A stretch of DNA of 64,000 nucleotides from Vreelandella massiliensis (GCF_900155385.1 NZ_LT699745.1:445578-509577); one strand, 5' to 3'. Positions 43,686-53,417 are shown, numbered from the stretch's first letter. A program made the numbers and translations. The notes: a model not told the origin generated them from the sequence alone.

Positions 43686-44805
43686 ATGGCCCGCAAGGTG
43701 CCGATGGGTTTCACCGATGGCCGCAACGAGGCCTGGCTGCGCGACCTGCTCGCCGGCAACCCGGACCTGCTGCCTATCGAGGAGGTTGCGCCCCGCTGGC
43801 GCCGCTCTGCATTGAGCTCTCGACCGAGGCCGGCCTGGTGGATGTGGTCTTCATCAACCCCTCCGGCCGGCTGACGCTGGTGGAGTGCAAGCTGTGGCGC
43901 AACCCCGAGGCGCGGCGCAAGGTGATCGCCCAGATCCTCGACTACGCCCGGGCCGTCTCCGGCTGGAGCTACGCCGACCTGCAGCGCCGTGTCGCGGCTG
44001 CCACGGGGCGCAAGGGCAACGTCCCCTTCAAGGCCGCCCGGGAGCTGCAGCAGGACCTTGACGAGGCCGCCTTCGTGGACGCCACCGCCCGCGCCCTACG
44101 CGAGGGGCGTTTCCTGCTGCTGATCGCCGGCGACGGCATCTGCGAAGGCATCAGCGGCATGGCGGACCTGATCACCCGCAATGCTGCACTCGGCTTCAGC
44201 TTTGGGCTGGTGGAAGTCGCCCTCTACCAGTTCGGCGAGCAGGGTCTGTTGGTGCAGCCGCGGGTGGTGGCCAGGACCGAGACTATCGAGCGCACCTTCG
44301 TCCACCTTCAGACGTGCGATGGTAGCGCGCTGCAGGAGGTCGCCGAGGAAGCCGAAGTCGAGGTAAGAGGCGAAGCCCCCTCAATGAGCGACGAGCGCGC
44401 CTGGTGGGAGCCGCTTACGCGCATCAGCTTCGATGACCCGGAGCAGGAAGCGCCGACCTACCGGCCCCGCAACCACGTTAGGGTATCCATGCCTTACCCG
44501 GGGATCTGGCTTACCGCTTTCCGTTCGATGGGGGGGATGGTGTCTGTGGCGTGTTTTGCACTGGCGCCAAGTCGGAGGCCAAGCAGATACTCAACCGTCT
44601 CAACGAGGAGCGTGAGCAGATCCTCGCCGAGCTCCCCGAGAGGAGCGACAGCCGCCGATCCAACGGTGACCTTGGCTTCGCCAGCTATGCTCAGCTCAGT
44701 GACTTCCCCAGTGACGGCGAATGCCGCGAGTGGGTGGCGCAGCAGCTCAACCAGTTCGTCAACGCCTTGTGCCCGAGTTTGAAGGCGATTCAAGGTGCGA
44801 ATTGA
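43686..44805 (+). pseudogene. Frameshifted PD-(D/E)XK nuclease-like gene
   Basis: Three frames join to one protein of about 370 residues: KVPMGFTDGRNEAWLRDLLA, NPDLLPIEEVAPRW (first frame), then GLVDVVFINPSGRLTLVECK with LWRNPEARRKVIAQILDYAR (second frame; VD...ECK is a PD-(D/E)XK catalytic core), and from about 44540 QILNRLNEEREQILAELPER (third frame). Two single-base frameshifts near 43800 and 44540 break it. The GC content is clearly higher than that of its neighbours, suggesting foreign origin. Such proteins accompany defence islands. Confidence 0.7.
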
Positions 44806-44806
44806 C

Positions 44807-45113
44807 ATCCTCCCCTTCCTCAGCTTGCGCTGCCGTCTAACGACGAAAAGGAAGGGGATTCCCAGGTCGTCACCTTCCTGGTTTCTGCTTCTAAGACGAC
44901 TGCCCGAGGGAATGGCTTGGTTATCGCCGCAAAAGTCCCACAGTGGGGATTTTTACGGTGGCGAGCCAACTCATATCCCCCAGGTCTCACATCGTCTCCA
45001 CAGACGTATCTTCCCGAGTGCCCCTCGGTAGGCCGTGTCGGCATGGGTAGTATAGCACTGCACAAACCGTCAGCAATGGCATCCGGTGGATGCCGCGCTA
45101 TCCATCCGCTCAC
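44807..45113 (-). mobile_element. IS200/IS605-type right end remnant
   Basis: ATCCTCCCCTTCCT at 44807-44820 and AGGAAGGGGATTCC at 44849-44862 form the hairpin usual at IS605-group right ends. Reading leftward into it from 45113 is an ORF resembling a degenerate TnpB C-terminal tail (EGHSGRYVCGDD, ARHRKNPHCGTF). No RuvC or zinc-finger part remains. It lies exactly after the broken nuclease gene. Confidence 0.5.
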
Positions 45114-45167
45114 TAAAAGTAAGCGGTTTTCCGCGCTGATTGATAACCAAATGCGGCTATTTCAATG

Positions 45168-46478
45168 TCACATACCTAGATCCTGGGCCTGATCAGTCAA
45201 GGCCTGTAGCGCAGCTTCGCTGGAAATAGCTTGGCCTGGCTCCTCTCCCCACAGCATACCGATAGGAACGGCGAAGCAGCCCGGCACTTGCAGTTTGAGG
45301 CAGTGGCGGCCGGTGTAGATTAACATTCCCCCACGGAAGCTTTTGCCGGCCTGATCGGCGAGCCGAGCGAGCCCGGCGGCGTCCTTGGCTTGAATGCTGG
45401 CGGCACGCTTGACCTCCACGCCCCAGAGTTCTTGGCCACGCTCAATAACGAGATCAACTTCTACCTGATCCTTGTCTCGATAATGTGAGAACCGCAATTC
45501 CGGGTCGAGCCAGGAGGCCTGAGCGACCAGCTGCTCGACCACATGACTCTCCAGCAAAGCACCGAAGCGTTCTGCCTCTGCCAGCCACTGATTCGGTCCC
45601 AGGCGTCCCAGTGCTGCGGCAAGACCGGTATCTACCAGGTGCAACTTGGGGCTTTTGATCAGCCGCTTGGCCTGGTTGCGATGCCAGGCAGGGAGCTGAT
45701 GAACCAGAAATAGACGCTCCAGGATACCGAGGTACTTGGCAACCGTGCTGCGCTCCATTCCTAGCTCCTTGCTCAGATTACTGATGTTGAGCAGGCTCGC
45801 GGTGCGGTAAGCGAGCACCTCCATTAGGCGCAGCATCCCGTCCTCGTCCTGTATAGCAGCGATATCTCGCACGTCACGCTGTACGATGGCATTGAGGTAC
45901 TGCCGATACCACTGACGTGCCCGATGGGGCAGCCGACGGTTGGGTTCAGGATAGCCACCCTGACATAGCACCTCTGCCGTGGGGGAAAGTGGAACACTAT
46001 CCGTCACCACCCTCGTCGTCATTTGCCCATCCATCAGCGTGGCCAGCAAGGTAGACGTACTCACCCGTTTTTCCTGTTCTGTCAGCGGATGCAGGTAGAT
46101 AACTTCCATGCGACCAGCGAGGGAGTCCTGCGCCTTAGGCAGCAACAGCAAGTTGGCAGAGCCTGTCAGCAAAAAACGGCCCGGCCGACGATCACGGTCT
46201 ACTACCGATTTGATCGCCAATAGTAGCTCTGGTGCCCGCTGTACCTCATCTAGAGTGACCCGTTCGGGGAGATTCTCGACAAAGCCGATTGGATCCTGCT
46301 GCGCCGCTTCAAGTAGCGTCGAATCATCCAGGTTAAGATAAGTGCGCTCGGGGTCGACACGCTGAGCAAGCGTCGTCTTGCCCACCTGACGAGGACCCAG
46401 AAGACAGACCACCGGTGTATCAGTGAGGGAGTCAAGCACTCGATCTCGAATCAACCGGGGAAGATAAGGGGTTACCAT
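45168..46478 (-). CDS. AAA ATPase with DUF4143 domain
   Basis: A 436-residue protein of the archaeal-type ATPase/DUF4143 family: Walker A GPRQVGKTTLAQ at about 32, Walker B VTLDEVQRAPELL at about 74, sensor GRFLLTGSANLL at about 100, a DUF4143 winged-helix region (YRTASLLNISNLSKELGMER at about 230) and a C-terminal nuclease-like segment VEVDLVIERGQELWGVEVKR with the PD-(D/E)XK-like D...ExK pattern at about 350. The family is common in mobile regions and its function is unsettled. It is the last complete gene before the tRNA. Confidence 0.9.
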   Translation of the reverse strand: MVTPYLPRLIRDRVLDSLTDTPVVCLLGPRQVGKTTLAQRVDPERTYLNLDDSTLLEAAQQDPIGFVENLPERVTLDEVQRAPELLLAIKSVVDRDRRPGRFLLTGSANLLLLPKAQDSLAGRMEVIYLHPLTEQEKRVSTSTLLATLMDGQMTTRVVTDSVPLSPTAEVLCQGGYPEPNRRLPHRARQWYRQYLNAIVQRDVRDIAAIQDEDGMLRLMEVLAYRTASLLNISNLSKELGMERSTVAKYLGILERLFLVHQLPAWHRNQAKRLIKSPKLHLVDTGLAAALGRLGPNQWLAEAERFGALLESHVVEQLVAQASWLDPELRFSHYRDKDQVEVDLVIERGQELWGVEVKRAASIQAKDAAGLARLADQAGKSFRGGMLIYTGRHCLKLQVPGCFAVPIGMLWGEEPGQAISSEAALQALTDQAQDLGM

Positions 46479-46876
46479 ACCGCACCTCTTTTAGCGTCCA
46501 TTTGCTGGGTATTTTATCGTCTATTTGATGACTACACCCTCGTCTAATTGTATTATTAAATGCCGTCCAGCTGTGAGTCTGCGAGCATAGTAACCTTTTG
46601 GTTTCCACGCCAAGCAACCCTTTCGTTACCCTCAAAGACGCTTGTCACGCGCTGGAGCAAGACATGACAGGGATCCGGAACCTCTTCATCTATCAACTTG
46701 CCCGCTTGTAGCAGCAGCTTCTGATCGGCTCGGAACGGTATCGCGATGGTGGGAACTGAGAGCCATTACGTGTGACCACGACTGTGACCACAAAATGCCG
46801 AATGTCATGGCTAACAAAGCGCATTAAGAAGAGGGTCGAGACATTGTGGCCACGATTTGGTCACAGAATGGTCACA
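46479..46876. other. Gene-poor island edge with TGTGACCA repeats
   Basis: There is no convincing intact gene. Near the right side, TGTGACCAC occurs twice in direct orientation (46771-46779 and 46782-46790) and its inverse TGGTCACA twice (46858-46865 and 46869-46876), with GTGGCCAC between. This resembles arm-type binding sites of an integrase at an attachment site. An open frame over 46760-46887 could alternatively be the 3' stump of an integrase gene. Confidence 0.4.
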
Positions 46877-46914
46877 GGCAAAAAATAAGGGCCTACGCGT
46901 TAACGTAAGCCCTT
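46877..46914 (-). terminator. Terminator of tRNA-Arg
   Basis: On the minus strand, AAGGGCTTACG and CGTAGGCCCTT pair (46887-46914) and are followed by ATTTTTTG. It lies nine bases after the tRNA 3' end and is a classical intrinsic terminator, showing that the tRNA transcript is a single-gene unit. Confidence 0.8.
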
Positions 46915-46922
46915 GAAATCAT

Positions 46923-46999
46923 TGGCGCGCCCGGCAGGATTTGAACCTGCGACCCTCGGCTTCGGAGGCCGATACTCTATCCAACTGAGCTACGGGCGC
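46923..46999 (-). tRNA. tRNA-Arg (anticodon CCG)
   Basis: A 77-base cloverleaf on the minus strand. The acceptor stem is GCGCCCG (46999-46993) with CGGGCGC, the D-loop contains AGCTCAGTTGGATAGA, and the anticodon arm TCGGC-CTCCGAA-GCCGA gives anticodon CCG. The T-arm has GGTTCGAATCC, the discriminator base is G and CCA is encoded. It reads the CGG codon. tRNA 3' ends are common island attachment sites, and the accessory region lies on its 3' side. Confidence 0.96.
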
Positions 47000-47227
47000 T
47001 TAGTGGTTGCGTATCGTAACCGGGCAGGCCGCTTATGTCTAGGCGAGCGGAGGCGTAGGCGCTAAGGGAATTGATCAGCGTGCTGCTGGTTTATGTGCCA
47101 ATTCTCGCCGGCTGGTCGGGTGCGTGAGCACGAGTGGAATAACGTACCTCGGTAAAAAGGAGACAAAAAAATGTCACCACGACATAACCTAGGTTAACGC
47201 ATTCTCCCGACGACCTATGCACAGTAA

Positions 47228-47361
47228 GGGTGTGGCGGCCAAGGAAAGCCCTTGAGGTCTGAAAGGAAGCGCTCCGAGACACAGGGAGAGAGGAAAAAGG
47301 CCTGCCACACCGCTTTGCCGTTGCCCTGACTGTTCCCACTACCCGGTCAGGGCATTTTTTT
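47228..47361 (+). ncRNA. Candidate small RNA with GGA motifs
   Basis: GTGTGGCGGCC (47230-47240) pairs with GGCCTGCCACAC (47299-47310), enclosing a loop region with several GGA motifs (AAGGAAAG, AAAGGAAG, AGAGGAAA), then a second hairpin GCCCTGAC/GTCAGGGC (47323-47353) followed by ATTTTTTT, an intrinsic terminator read rightward. No rightward gene precedes it, so a stand-alone RNA is likely. GGA-rich loops suggest a CsrA/RsmA decoy, but no named family was recognised. Confidence 0.55.
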
Positions 47362-47363
47362 AT

Positions 47364-50087
47364 TCAGCCTTTAGCCAGCGCGGCGACCTCATCGTGAACG
47401 CGTTCGACTATCGCTTGCTCGTCCTCCGCAAAGCGCTCAGGGTCGATCGGCTTGCCAATCACCACCCTGACGCGCTTACGCTTCGGCAGCCATTTCCCCG
47501 GTGGCAAGGCCTCCCAGGTGCCTTCAATCCAGACGGGCACCACCGGCACTGGCTTGGCGCGCAGCACTAGCCCCAGACCCGGTTTGAAGCGTTGCAAGCG
47601 GCCATCGAGGGAGCGCTGCCCCTCGGGAAACCAAACCAGGCTGTGGCCACGCTCCAGGCAGCTTACCGCCAGTGCCAGGCTGCTGCGGGGCGCCGCCCCA
47701 GGGTCGATCGGCAATATCCGCGCGCAGCGACTTAGCCAGTGCGTTACACGCCCGGAAAACAGCATGCCGGTCCAGCCCGCCCAGTAGAGCGACTCCAGCT
47801 GGTCGCGGTCGAGTATTCGCGTGAGCACCAGCGGGTCGAGCACGCTTAAATGGCGCGGCGCGAGCAGATACGGGCCTTCGGTGGGTAAACGGCCCTCCAC
47901 TTTTAGGTCCGCGAAGAGATAAGCGGCCCCCCGCGTCACGCCCAGTAGCCCCACGCCCACGGCCCGCTGCAAGGCGCTGCGCGGCGACAGCGTCGCTTTT
48001 TGGTCGTCATCGAGCATGTTGTCGGGTTGCTCAAGCGCGGTCAGCAAGTCTTCTCCCGCGTCCTCGGCGCCGGCGGCCCCCGCCGCCTCGTTGAGCAGGT
48101 CGCGCACGCTCTGAACCCGGGAAATGGCGGCATCGTCCAGCTCAATCCCGGCACGCTCGCGCAGCGCTAGGGTCAAATCGACCCAGCTGAGCGAATCGAT
48201 GCCCAAATCCCGTGCCAGGCTGCTGTCGGGGGTGAGGCGAATGTCGTTGAACCGCTTGGCCAGATAGTGCCAGGTCTGCTCCGCCGCCGGGTCGGAGAGG
48301 AGTTGCTGATCCTCCGGCGCCATGGCTTCCGGGGAGATCGGCTCGGGCGCCGCCTGAGACGTCTCATCAACGTCGCCCAGGCTGTCGAATAGTTCTCTCA
48401 CTTTATGCCGGCGCAGCTTACCCAAGCGGGTGCGGGGCAGCGGGTCGAGGGTGATTCTAAGCTCCCCCGGCCGGTGGTGGCTGGGAAGCTCGCGGGCCGC
48501 GTCGCTCACGGCGTCCTCCACGGCGCGGCGGCGCTCTTCCCCACTGGCCTCATCCAGTAGGCCAGGTTCCGGCACCACTACCGCCGCCAGGCGATCTTTG
48601 TACTCAAGAATACCGGCTTCGCGGATCTTATCGGAAGCCGCCAGCGCCTTCTCGACGCGCTCGGGGTCCACGTTCTCGCCGCCGGAAAGCACGATCATCG
48701 CCGACTTGCGGCCCGCTAGGTAGAGATAGCCGTCCTCGTCCAGCCAGCCGACATCGCCGGTGTGAAACCAGCCGTCTTCATCGAGATCTTCCCGGGTCTT
48801 CTCCGGTAGGTTCCAGTAACCACTGAAGACGTTGGGACCACGCGCCAATATCTCACCCTGCTTTGTTTCGCCCTTATGTGTTTCGCCTTCCTGAGCAGGC
48901 TTTTCGCTTTCGGCGATGCGCAGCTCAACGCCGGGCAGCGCCGCACCGGCGCTTTTAAGGCGCACGCGCTCGGGCGGGTTCATGGTCAGAATCGGCGAGG
49001 TTTCGCTGAGTCCGTAGCCGGTGGCCACTTCCCAGCCCAACCCTTGTAGTTTGGCGCCCAGTTCAGGGTCGAGCGCGGCGCCCCCCGCCACCATCAGGCG
49101 CAGCCGCGGGGCCATACGTTGGTGCAGCGTGCCGAACAGGCGTTTGCCCAACCGCCAGCCAAAGCGCCGGCGGGCGATCATCGATATCTGGAGCAACCCA
49201 GAAAACAGCGCCGCCGCTAGCTTACCGCGCCCGGCCACGCGCTCGTGCAGCGCACTCCAGATCGCTTCGTAGAGCCGGGGCACCGCCTCTATCAAGGTGG
49301 CATCGCCCTCGCGTAGCGCCCGGATGATCTGCGGCCCGACCAAGGAGAAGGGAATGATGATCGGCGCGCCCAGGGTGAAGGGCACCAGAATCCCCACGGT
49401 AAAGGGGTAAACGTGGTGAAACGGCAAGGGCACCAGGACGCGATCGCGGCTGTCCGCCAGATCCTGACTGCACAGCGCCTTGACGTTGCTGGCGATGTTG
49501 TAATGGGTCAGCGGCACGCCCTTGGGCGGCCCAGTGGTGCCGGAGGTATAAAACAGCGCCGCAGTATCCTCGACGTGCGCGCGAATCGGTATCGGCTCGG
49601 CTTCCAGCAAGGTACGCCAAGGCTTGGGTTGGCAAGAACCGGCGTTGGGCTCGTCCTGCGTTTGACCGGACGCTTCTTCATTGGACGCTTCGCCGTCGAG
49701 CAGAAACAGCGTCACCGACGCTTCGATCTCGGCCAAACGCGAGCGCAGCGCGCCAGTGGTGATGGCGAAACGCGGCTCACCATCATCAAGGGCATGCTGC
49801 AAATCCTCGCCGGGCATCTGGGTATCCAGCGGCACCACCACGCCGCCGGCATGCAGGATGCCCAGCGCCGAGATGATCCAGTCGACGCTGTTGGGGGCGA
49901 GGATCACCACCCGGTCGCCGCGCTCAAGCCCTTGCTGCTCAAGCCCGCCGGCGAGACGCGCGCTGCGGTCGAGCACCTCCTGGCGGCGCGTGGTCGCGAG
50001 CGACTCTCGCCCTAGCTCAACGACGGCGGGGTGCTGTGCATCCACCTTCGCAGAGGCCAACATCTGATTGAGCGTGGTGACATCCAT
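47364..50087 (-). CDS. Acyl-CoA ligase - ACP - acylglycerophosphate acyltransferase fusion
   Basis: A 907-residue trifunctional protein. The AMP-forming ligase domain (about 1-560) has FYTSGTTGPPKGVPLTH at about 170, GYGLSETSPIL and GWFHTGDVGWLDEDGYLYLA. A phosphopantetheine carrier domain (about 605-680) has LGIDSLSWVDL with the attachment Ser. A PlsC-type acyltransferase (about 715-905) has PRHLSVLDPL (HX4D) and WFPEGQRSLDG. It probably activates free fatty acids, loads them on its own carrier and acylates lysophospholipid or another acceptor, like E. coli Aas but with a built-in ACP and reversed domain order. It is cytoplasmic or membrane-associated. Confidence 0.9.
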   Translation of the reverse strand: MDVTTLNQMLASAKVDAQHPAVVELGRESLATTRRQEVLDRSARLAGGLEQQGLERGDRVVILAPNSVDWIISALGILHAGGVVVPLDTQMPGEDLQHALDDGEPRFAITTGALRSRLAEIEASVTLFLLDGEASNEEASGQTQDEPNAGSCQPKPWRTLLEAEPIPIRAHVEDTAALFYTSGTTGPPKGVPLTHYNIASNVKALCSQDLADSRDRVLVPLPFHHVYPFTVGILVPFTLGAPIIIPFSLVGPQIIRALREGDATLIEAVPRLYEAIWSALHERVAGRGKLAAALFSGLLQISMIARRRFGWRLGKRLFGTLHQRMAPRLRLMVAGGAALDPELGAKLQGLGWEVATGYGLSETSPILTMNPPERVRLKSAGAALPGVELRIAESEKPAQEGETHKGETKQGEILARGPNVFSGYWNLPEKTREDLDEDGWFHTGDVGWLDEDGYLYLAGRKSAMIVLSGGENVDPERVEKALAASDKIREAGILEYKDRLAAVVVPEPGLLDEASGEERRRAVEDAVSDAARELPSHHRPGELRITLDPLPRTRLGKLRRHKVRELFDSLGDVDETSQAAPEPISPEAMAPEDQQLLSDPAAEQTWHYLAKRFNDIRLTPDSSLARDLGIDSLSWVDLTLALRERAGIELDDAAISRVQSVRDLLNEAAGAAGAEDAGEDLLTALEQPDNMLDDDQKATLSPRSALQRAVGVGLLGVTRGAAYLFADLKVEGRLPTEGPYLLAPRHLSVLDPLVLTRILDRDQLESLYWAGWTGMLFSGRVTHWLSRCARILPIDPGAAPRSSLALAVSCLERGHSLVWFPEGQRSLDGRLQRFKPGLGLVLRAKPVPVVPVWIEGTWEALPPGKWLPKRKRVRVVIGKPIDPERFAEDEQAIVERVHDEVAALAKG

Positions 50088-50188
50088 GGACTCGGCAACT
50101 CCTCGCGTTTAAGGATGGCGACGTTGCCTTAACCCTAGTCAAGCCTCGCCGCTACCGCCAAGAGGCGAGGGCGTAATTGCCCCAACAG

Positions 50189-51547
50189 CTACTGCACGAC
50201 GACGCAGTTTCGCCCGTTGTGCTTGGCCTGGTAGAGCGCTTGATCGGCGCGCTGCAGCGAGCGCTGATAGTCGGGATGGCCATCGTGCAGGGTAACGCCG
50301 ACGCTGATGGTGACATTGAGCAGGGTATCGCCCGCGACCAGCATTGGCTCGTGGGCGATTGTGCGGCGCAGCCGTTCGGCGAACAGGCGGCTGCCTTCGG
50401 GGTCGGTATCGACCAGCACGAGCAAGAACTCCTCGCCGCCCATGCGGAACACGTAGTCGCCGCCGCGGGTGGCGGCATCCAGAAGGCTGGCCACCTGCTG
50501 CAGGACGCTGTCGCCGGCATCGTGGCCATGGTTGTCGTTGAAGGCTTTGAAGTGATCGATATCCACCATCAAGAGCGCGAAACGCTTATTGGCGCGGCGG
50601 CCCATTTCGATTTCGCGATTCAGCACCACGGGCAGAAACTTGCGGTTCAGCAGGCTCGTCAAGCTATCGCGCCCGGCCTCTAGGCCGCTGGCGCGCTCAA
50701 GCATATTATCCAGCAGCAGCAAAATGGAGCGCGTGGCATCGCGAATATCGCTCAGCGCTTTCAGCCGTGATGCTGACTCCGCGCTGTGAAGCTTATCCAG
50801 CCACTGGTTATCTATCTGTTCAATACGCTGATTGATGGTGGTGATTTCCGGTGCGCCTTCAAAGGCGTGGCAGGCTTTGTGCAAATACCACAGGCCAAAC
50901 TCCGAACTCGCCAGGGGTGGCAGTGAATCGGCGCTTTGCTGCGCCGCCACCGCGTACATTAGCGTGTTTTCCCAGTTCAGTAGCGCCGAGCGCTGGCGTT
51001 CGCGCTCATCCCCCACGCTCTGGGTCAAGGAGAACAGCCGGTACGCTTCCTCAGTGCGGGCATTGCGGTCGTTGGCGACCGAGTAGGCGTGGCTCATGAT
51101 CTCCATGGCCATGTCGATATGGTCGGAGACATACACGGACGCATCGCCGCGCATGGCGGCGTCCATGTCGCGATTGATCTGGCGGTAGAAGGCGAGTTTA
51201 AGCTGGCGGGCGCCGTTGAGCACCAGGTTCACGGGGATATCGATCCGCGCGTGCACCTGGCCGATTTTTTCTTGCTGCTCGACCAGGGCTTCAAAATCAT
51301 CGTGCTCAACGCTGAACATCGCGCCGAGCCAGCGCTGCATCGAGGGATTGAGGCGCTGTTTCACCTGGTCGTTGGAGAGAAAGAGCGAGGCGGTGGTGTC
51401 GTCCAGCATCACCTGGTAGAAGTGGGTGGCAAAAGACTCCTGGTGGGTCTCCACCAGCGCCGCAACCGCTTGGCGCGCAGGCGTAGACGTGCGCTGCAAA
51501 AGCGTCTGCCACTCGTCGCCAAGCTGTTGTCTATCTTTGTAGCGCAT
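50189..51547 (-). CDS. dosC: Globin-coupled diguanylate cyclase (DosC-like)
   Basis: A 452-residue protein from the ATG at 51547 (an ATG 12 bases upstream is also possible). The N-terminal globin sensor (about 10-155) shows the family pattern of E. coli DosC, with FLSNDQVKQRLNPSMQRWLG and IGQVHARIDIPVNLVLNGAR, whose His is the likely proximal haem ligand. The middle helical domain (about 165-280, LASSEFGLWYLHKACH) also matches DosC. The GGDEF domain (about 290-450) has GGEEF preceded by RGGD as I-site. It should make cyclic-di-GMP in response to oxygen. Confidence 0.9.
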   Translation of the reverse strand: MRYKDRQQLGDEWQTLLQRTSTPARQAVAALVETHQESFATHFYQVMLDDTTASLFLSNDQVKQRLNPSMQRWLGAMFSVEHDDFEALVEQQEKIGQVHARIDIPVNLVLNGARQLKLAFYRQINRDMDAAMRGDASVYVSDHIDMAMEIMSHAYSVANDRNARTEEAYRLFSLTQSVGDERERQRSALLNWENTLMYAVAAQQSADSLPPLASSEFGLWYLHKACHAFEGAPEITTINQRIEQIDNQWLDKLHSAESASRLKALSDIRDATRSILLLLDNMLERASGLEAGRDSLTSLLNRKFLPVVLNREIEMGRRANKRFALLMVDIDHFKAFNDNHGHDAGDSVLQQVASLLDAATRGGDYVFRMGGEEFLLVLVDTDPEGSRLFAERLRRTIAHEPMLVAGDTLLNVTISVGVTLHDGHPDYQRSLQRADQALYQAKHNGRNCVVVQ

Positions 51548-51648
51548 CGCGCACCCCATCTCGTGTTTCGGTCAAAGACGTAATTCTACACCGAAATATA
51601 CGCACTTACTGCGGGCGAGATAGGGTGCGTTTCGCTAAGGCGGGGCGA

Positions 51649-53370
51649 TTAAAACGTCTCCCACTCGTCCTCTTGGCGGTGGCGACGCGCCGGGGCAGAG
51701 AGCGCGGGCTGTGAACCGGACATCTCATCGCCTTGATCGTCTTCACCCAGAACGAAGGCGTTAAGCAGTACGTTTAAGTGTTCGGCATGGCGTCGCATGT
51801 CAGCGGCGGCGGTGGTGGACTCTTGTACCATGGCAGCGTTTTGCTGGGTCATGGTATCCATTTCGGCCACGGCGGTGTTGATCTGGCCGATGCCGCTGCT
51901 CTGCTCTTTGGCGCCGGCGCTGATTTCGCCGATCACATCGGTGACTTTCGCCACGCTTTCGACGATCTCACGCATGGTGGCACCGGCGTTGCGCACGAGA
52001 TCGGCGCCGGTGTGGGTGTACTGCACCGAGGTATCGATTAGGGTGCGGATCTCTTTCGAGGCCTCGCTTGAGCGGTTGGCCAGGGTGCGCACTTCCTGGG
52101 CGACCACGGCAAAGCCACGGCCGTGCTCCCCGGCCCGCGCCGCCTCTACCGAGGCATTGAGCGCCAGGATGTTGGTCTGGAAGGCGATCGCATCGATCAT
52201 GGTGACGATTTCGCTGATACGCGTCGCGGAGTCGTTGATGTCCTGCATGGTGCTCTCGACCTGCCCCATGGCGTCTTCACCGCGGTGGGCCACTTCGGCG
52301 GTGGATTGCACCAGTTGATTGGCTTGCTGGGCGTTATCCGCGCTATGGGTCACCGTGGAGGTGATCTCCTCCATGGAGGCCGAGGTTTCTTGCAGGTTGG
52401 CCGCCGACTGCTCGGTGCGGGTGGCGAGTTCATCGCTGCTGTGGGCGATCTCACCGGCGGCGTGATGCACGCTAATAGAGCTACGGCGCACATCGCGCAG
52501 CGTCTCCTGCATACGCGCGACGAAGGCGTTGAACTGCGTGGCCAGGTTGCCGATTTCATCGTGGCTCTCCACCGTTAAACGGCGGGTCAGGTCGCCTTTG
52601 CCTTGGGCGATATCGTGCATCGCCGCGGCGGTGCGCTTAATCGGCTGAATGGTGCGGCGGACCAGCAAATAGGCCACTACCGCCACGCCGGCGAAAAGCG
52701 CAAGTCCTATCAGCACACTGGCGATAATGGTGGTGCGCAAATCGGCCATCGCGTCCGCTTTAAGCGCCGCCATGGTGTCGTCTACATCGGTGACGTAGAC
52801 GCCCGCACCGAGCATCCAGCCCCACTTATCCAGGCCATCCACGTAGGAGTGCTTGGGCTGCGGCTCATCGGTACCCGGGTACTCCCAGGGGTATTCGTAG
52901 TAACCGCCGCCCTCTTTGGCGATTTTGATCAAGTCGCGCACCAAGTAGTCGCCGTCTGGGGTCTGCACGTTGCGCATATCGGTGCCCTCGCGCTCGGTGG
53001 CGTGGGGCAGCACCACGTTGGTGCCATCGTACTGATAGACAAAAATGTAGTTATCGCCCTCAAAGCGGATTGAGCGCAGAATTTCCGCCGCGCGACTTTT
53101 GGCCAGGCGATTGGTGGCGCTGGCGTCTGCATAAATGGGAGCAATCGCCGTTTTCGCCGTTTGCACCACGTCGCGTACCGCTTTGCGCCGCTCATCGATC
53201 AGCTGCTCGCGCTGCGCGGCCAGGGAGTCCCGGGTATCCTGCACGCGGCTGTAGCTGTCGTAGGCCACCAAGGCGGTCATCACCACGAGCAAGGGGAAAA
53301 GGACCAGAAAGAGCACTTTGGTCTGCAGGCTTATGGCCCGACGGGTGCGGGAAGAAGGGGTTGTCATCAT
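51649..53370 (-). CDS. Methyl-accepting chemotaxis protein with single cache sensor and WETF tail
   Basis: A 573-residue receptor. TM1 is at about 20-40, a periplasmic sCache_2 domain at about 45-195 ([20 protein letters not shown], then [15 protein letters not shown]), TM2 at about 200-222 ([20 protein letters not shown]), HAMP about 223-280, and the signalling hairpin has [19 protein letters not shown] and [17 protein letters not shown]. It ends in EDEWETF for CheR/CheB docking. sCache_2 receptors usually sense small organic acids. A sigma-28-like promoter lies upstream. Confidence 0.95.
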   Translation of the reverse strand: MMTTPSSRTRRAISLQTKVLFLVLFPLLVVMTALVAYDSYSRVQDTRDSLAAQREQLIDERRKAVRDVVQTAKTAIAPIYADASATNRLAKSRAAEILRSIRFEGDNYIFVYQYDGTNVVLPHATEREGTDMRNVQTPDGDYLVRDLIKIAKEGGGYYEYPWEYPGTDEPQPKHSYVDGLDKWGWMLGAGVYVTDVDDTMAALKADAMADLRTTIIASVLIGLALFAGVAVVAYLLVRRTIQPIKRTAAAMHDIAQGKGDLTRRLTVESHDEIGNLATQFNAFVARMQETLRDVRRSSISVHHAAGEIAHSSDELATRTEQSAANLQETSASMEEITSTVTHSADNAQQANQLVQSTAEVAHRGEDAMGQVESTMQDINDSATRISEIVTMIDAIAFQTNILALNASVEAARAGEHGRGFAVVAQEVRTLANRSSEASKEIRTLIDTSVQYTHTGADLVRNAGATMREIVESVAKVTDVIGEISAGAKEQSSGIGQINTAVAEMDTMTQQNAAMVQESTTAAADMRRHAEHLNVLLNAFVLGEDDQGDEMSGSQPALSAPARRHRQEDEWETF

Positions 53371-53417
53371 GAATACACTCTGGGAACTAGCAAAAGGAAT
53401 GATTTTTAGCCCGCTTA

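Noticed and set aside
46923-46999. Duplicated tRNA 3' end as the second attachment site
   Set aside because: No second copy of the tRNA 3' segment was found by eye in the window; the other island edge may lie elsewhere or be lost.
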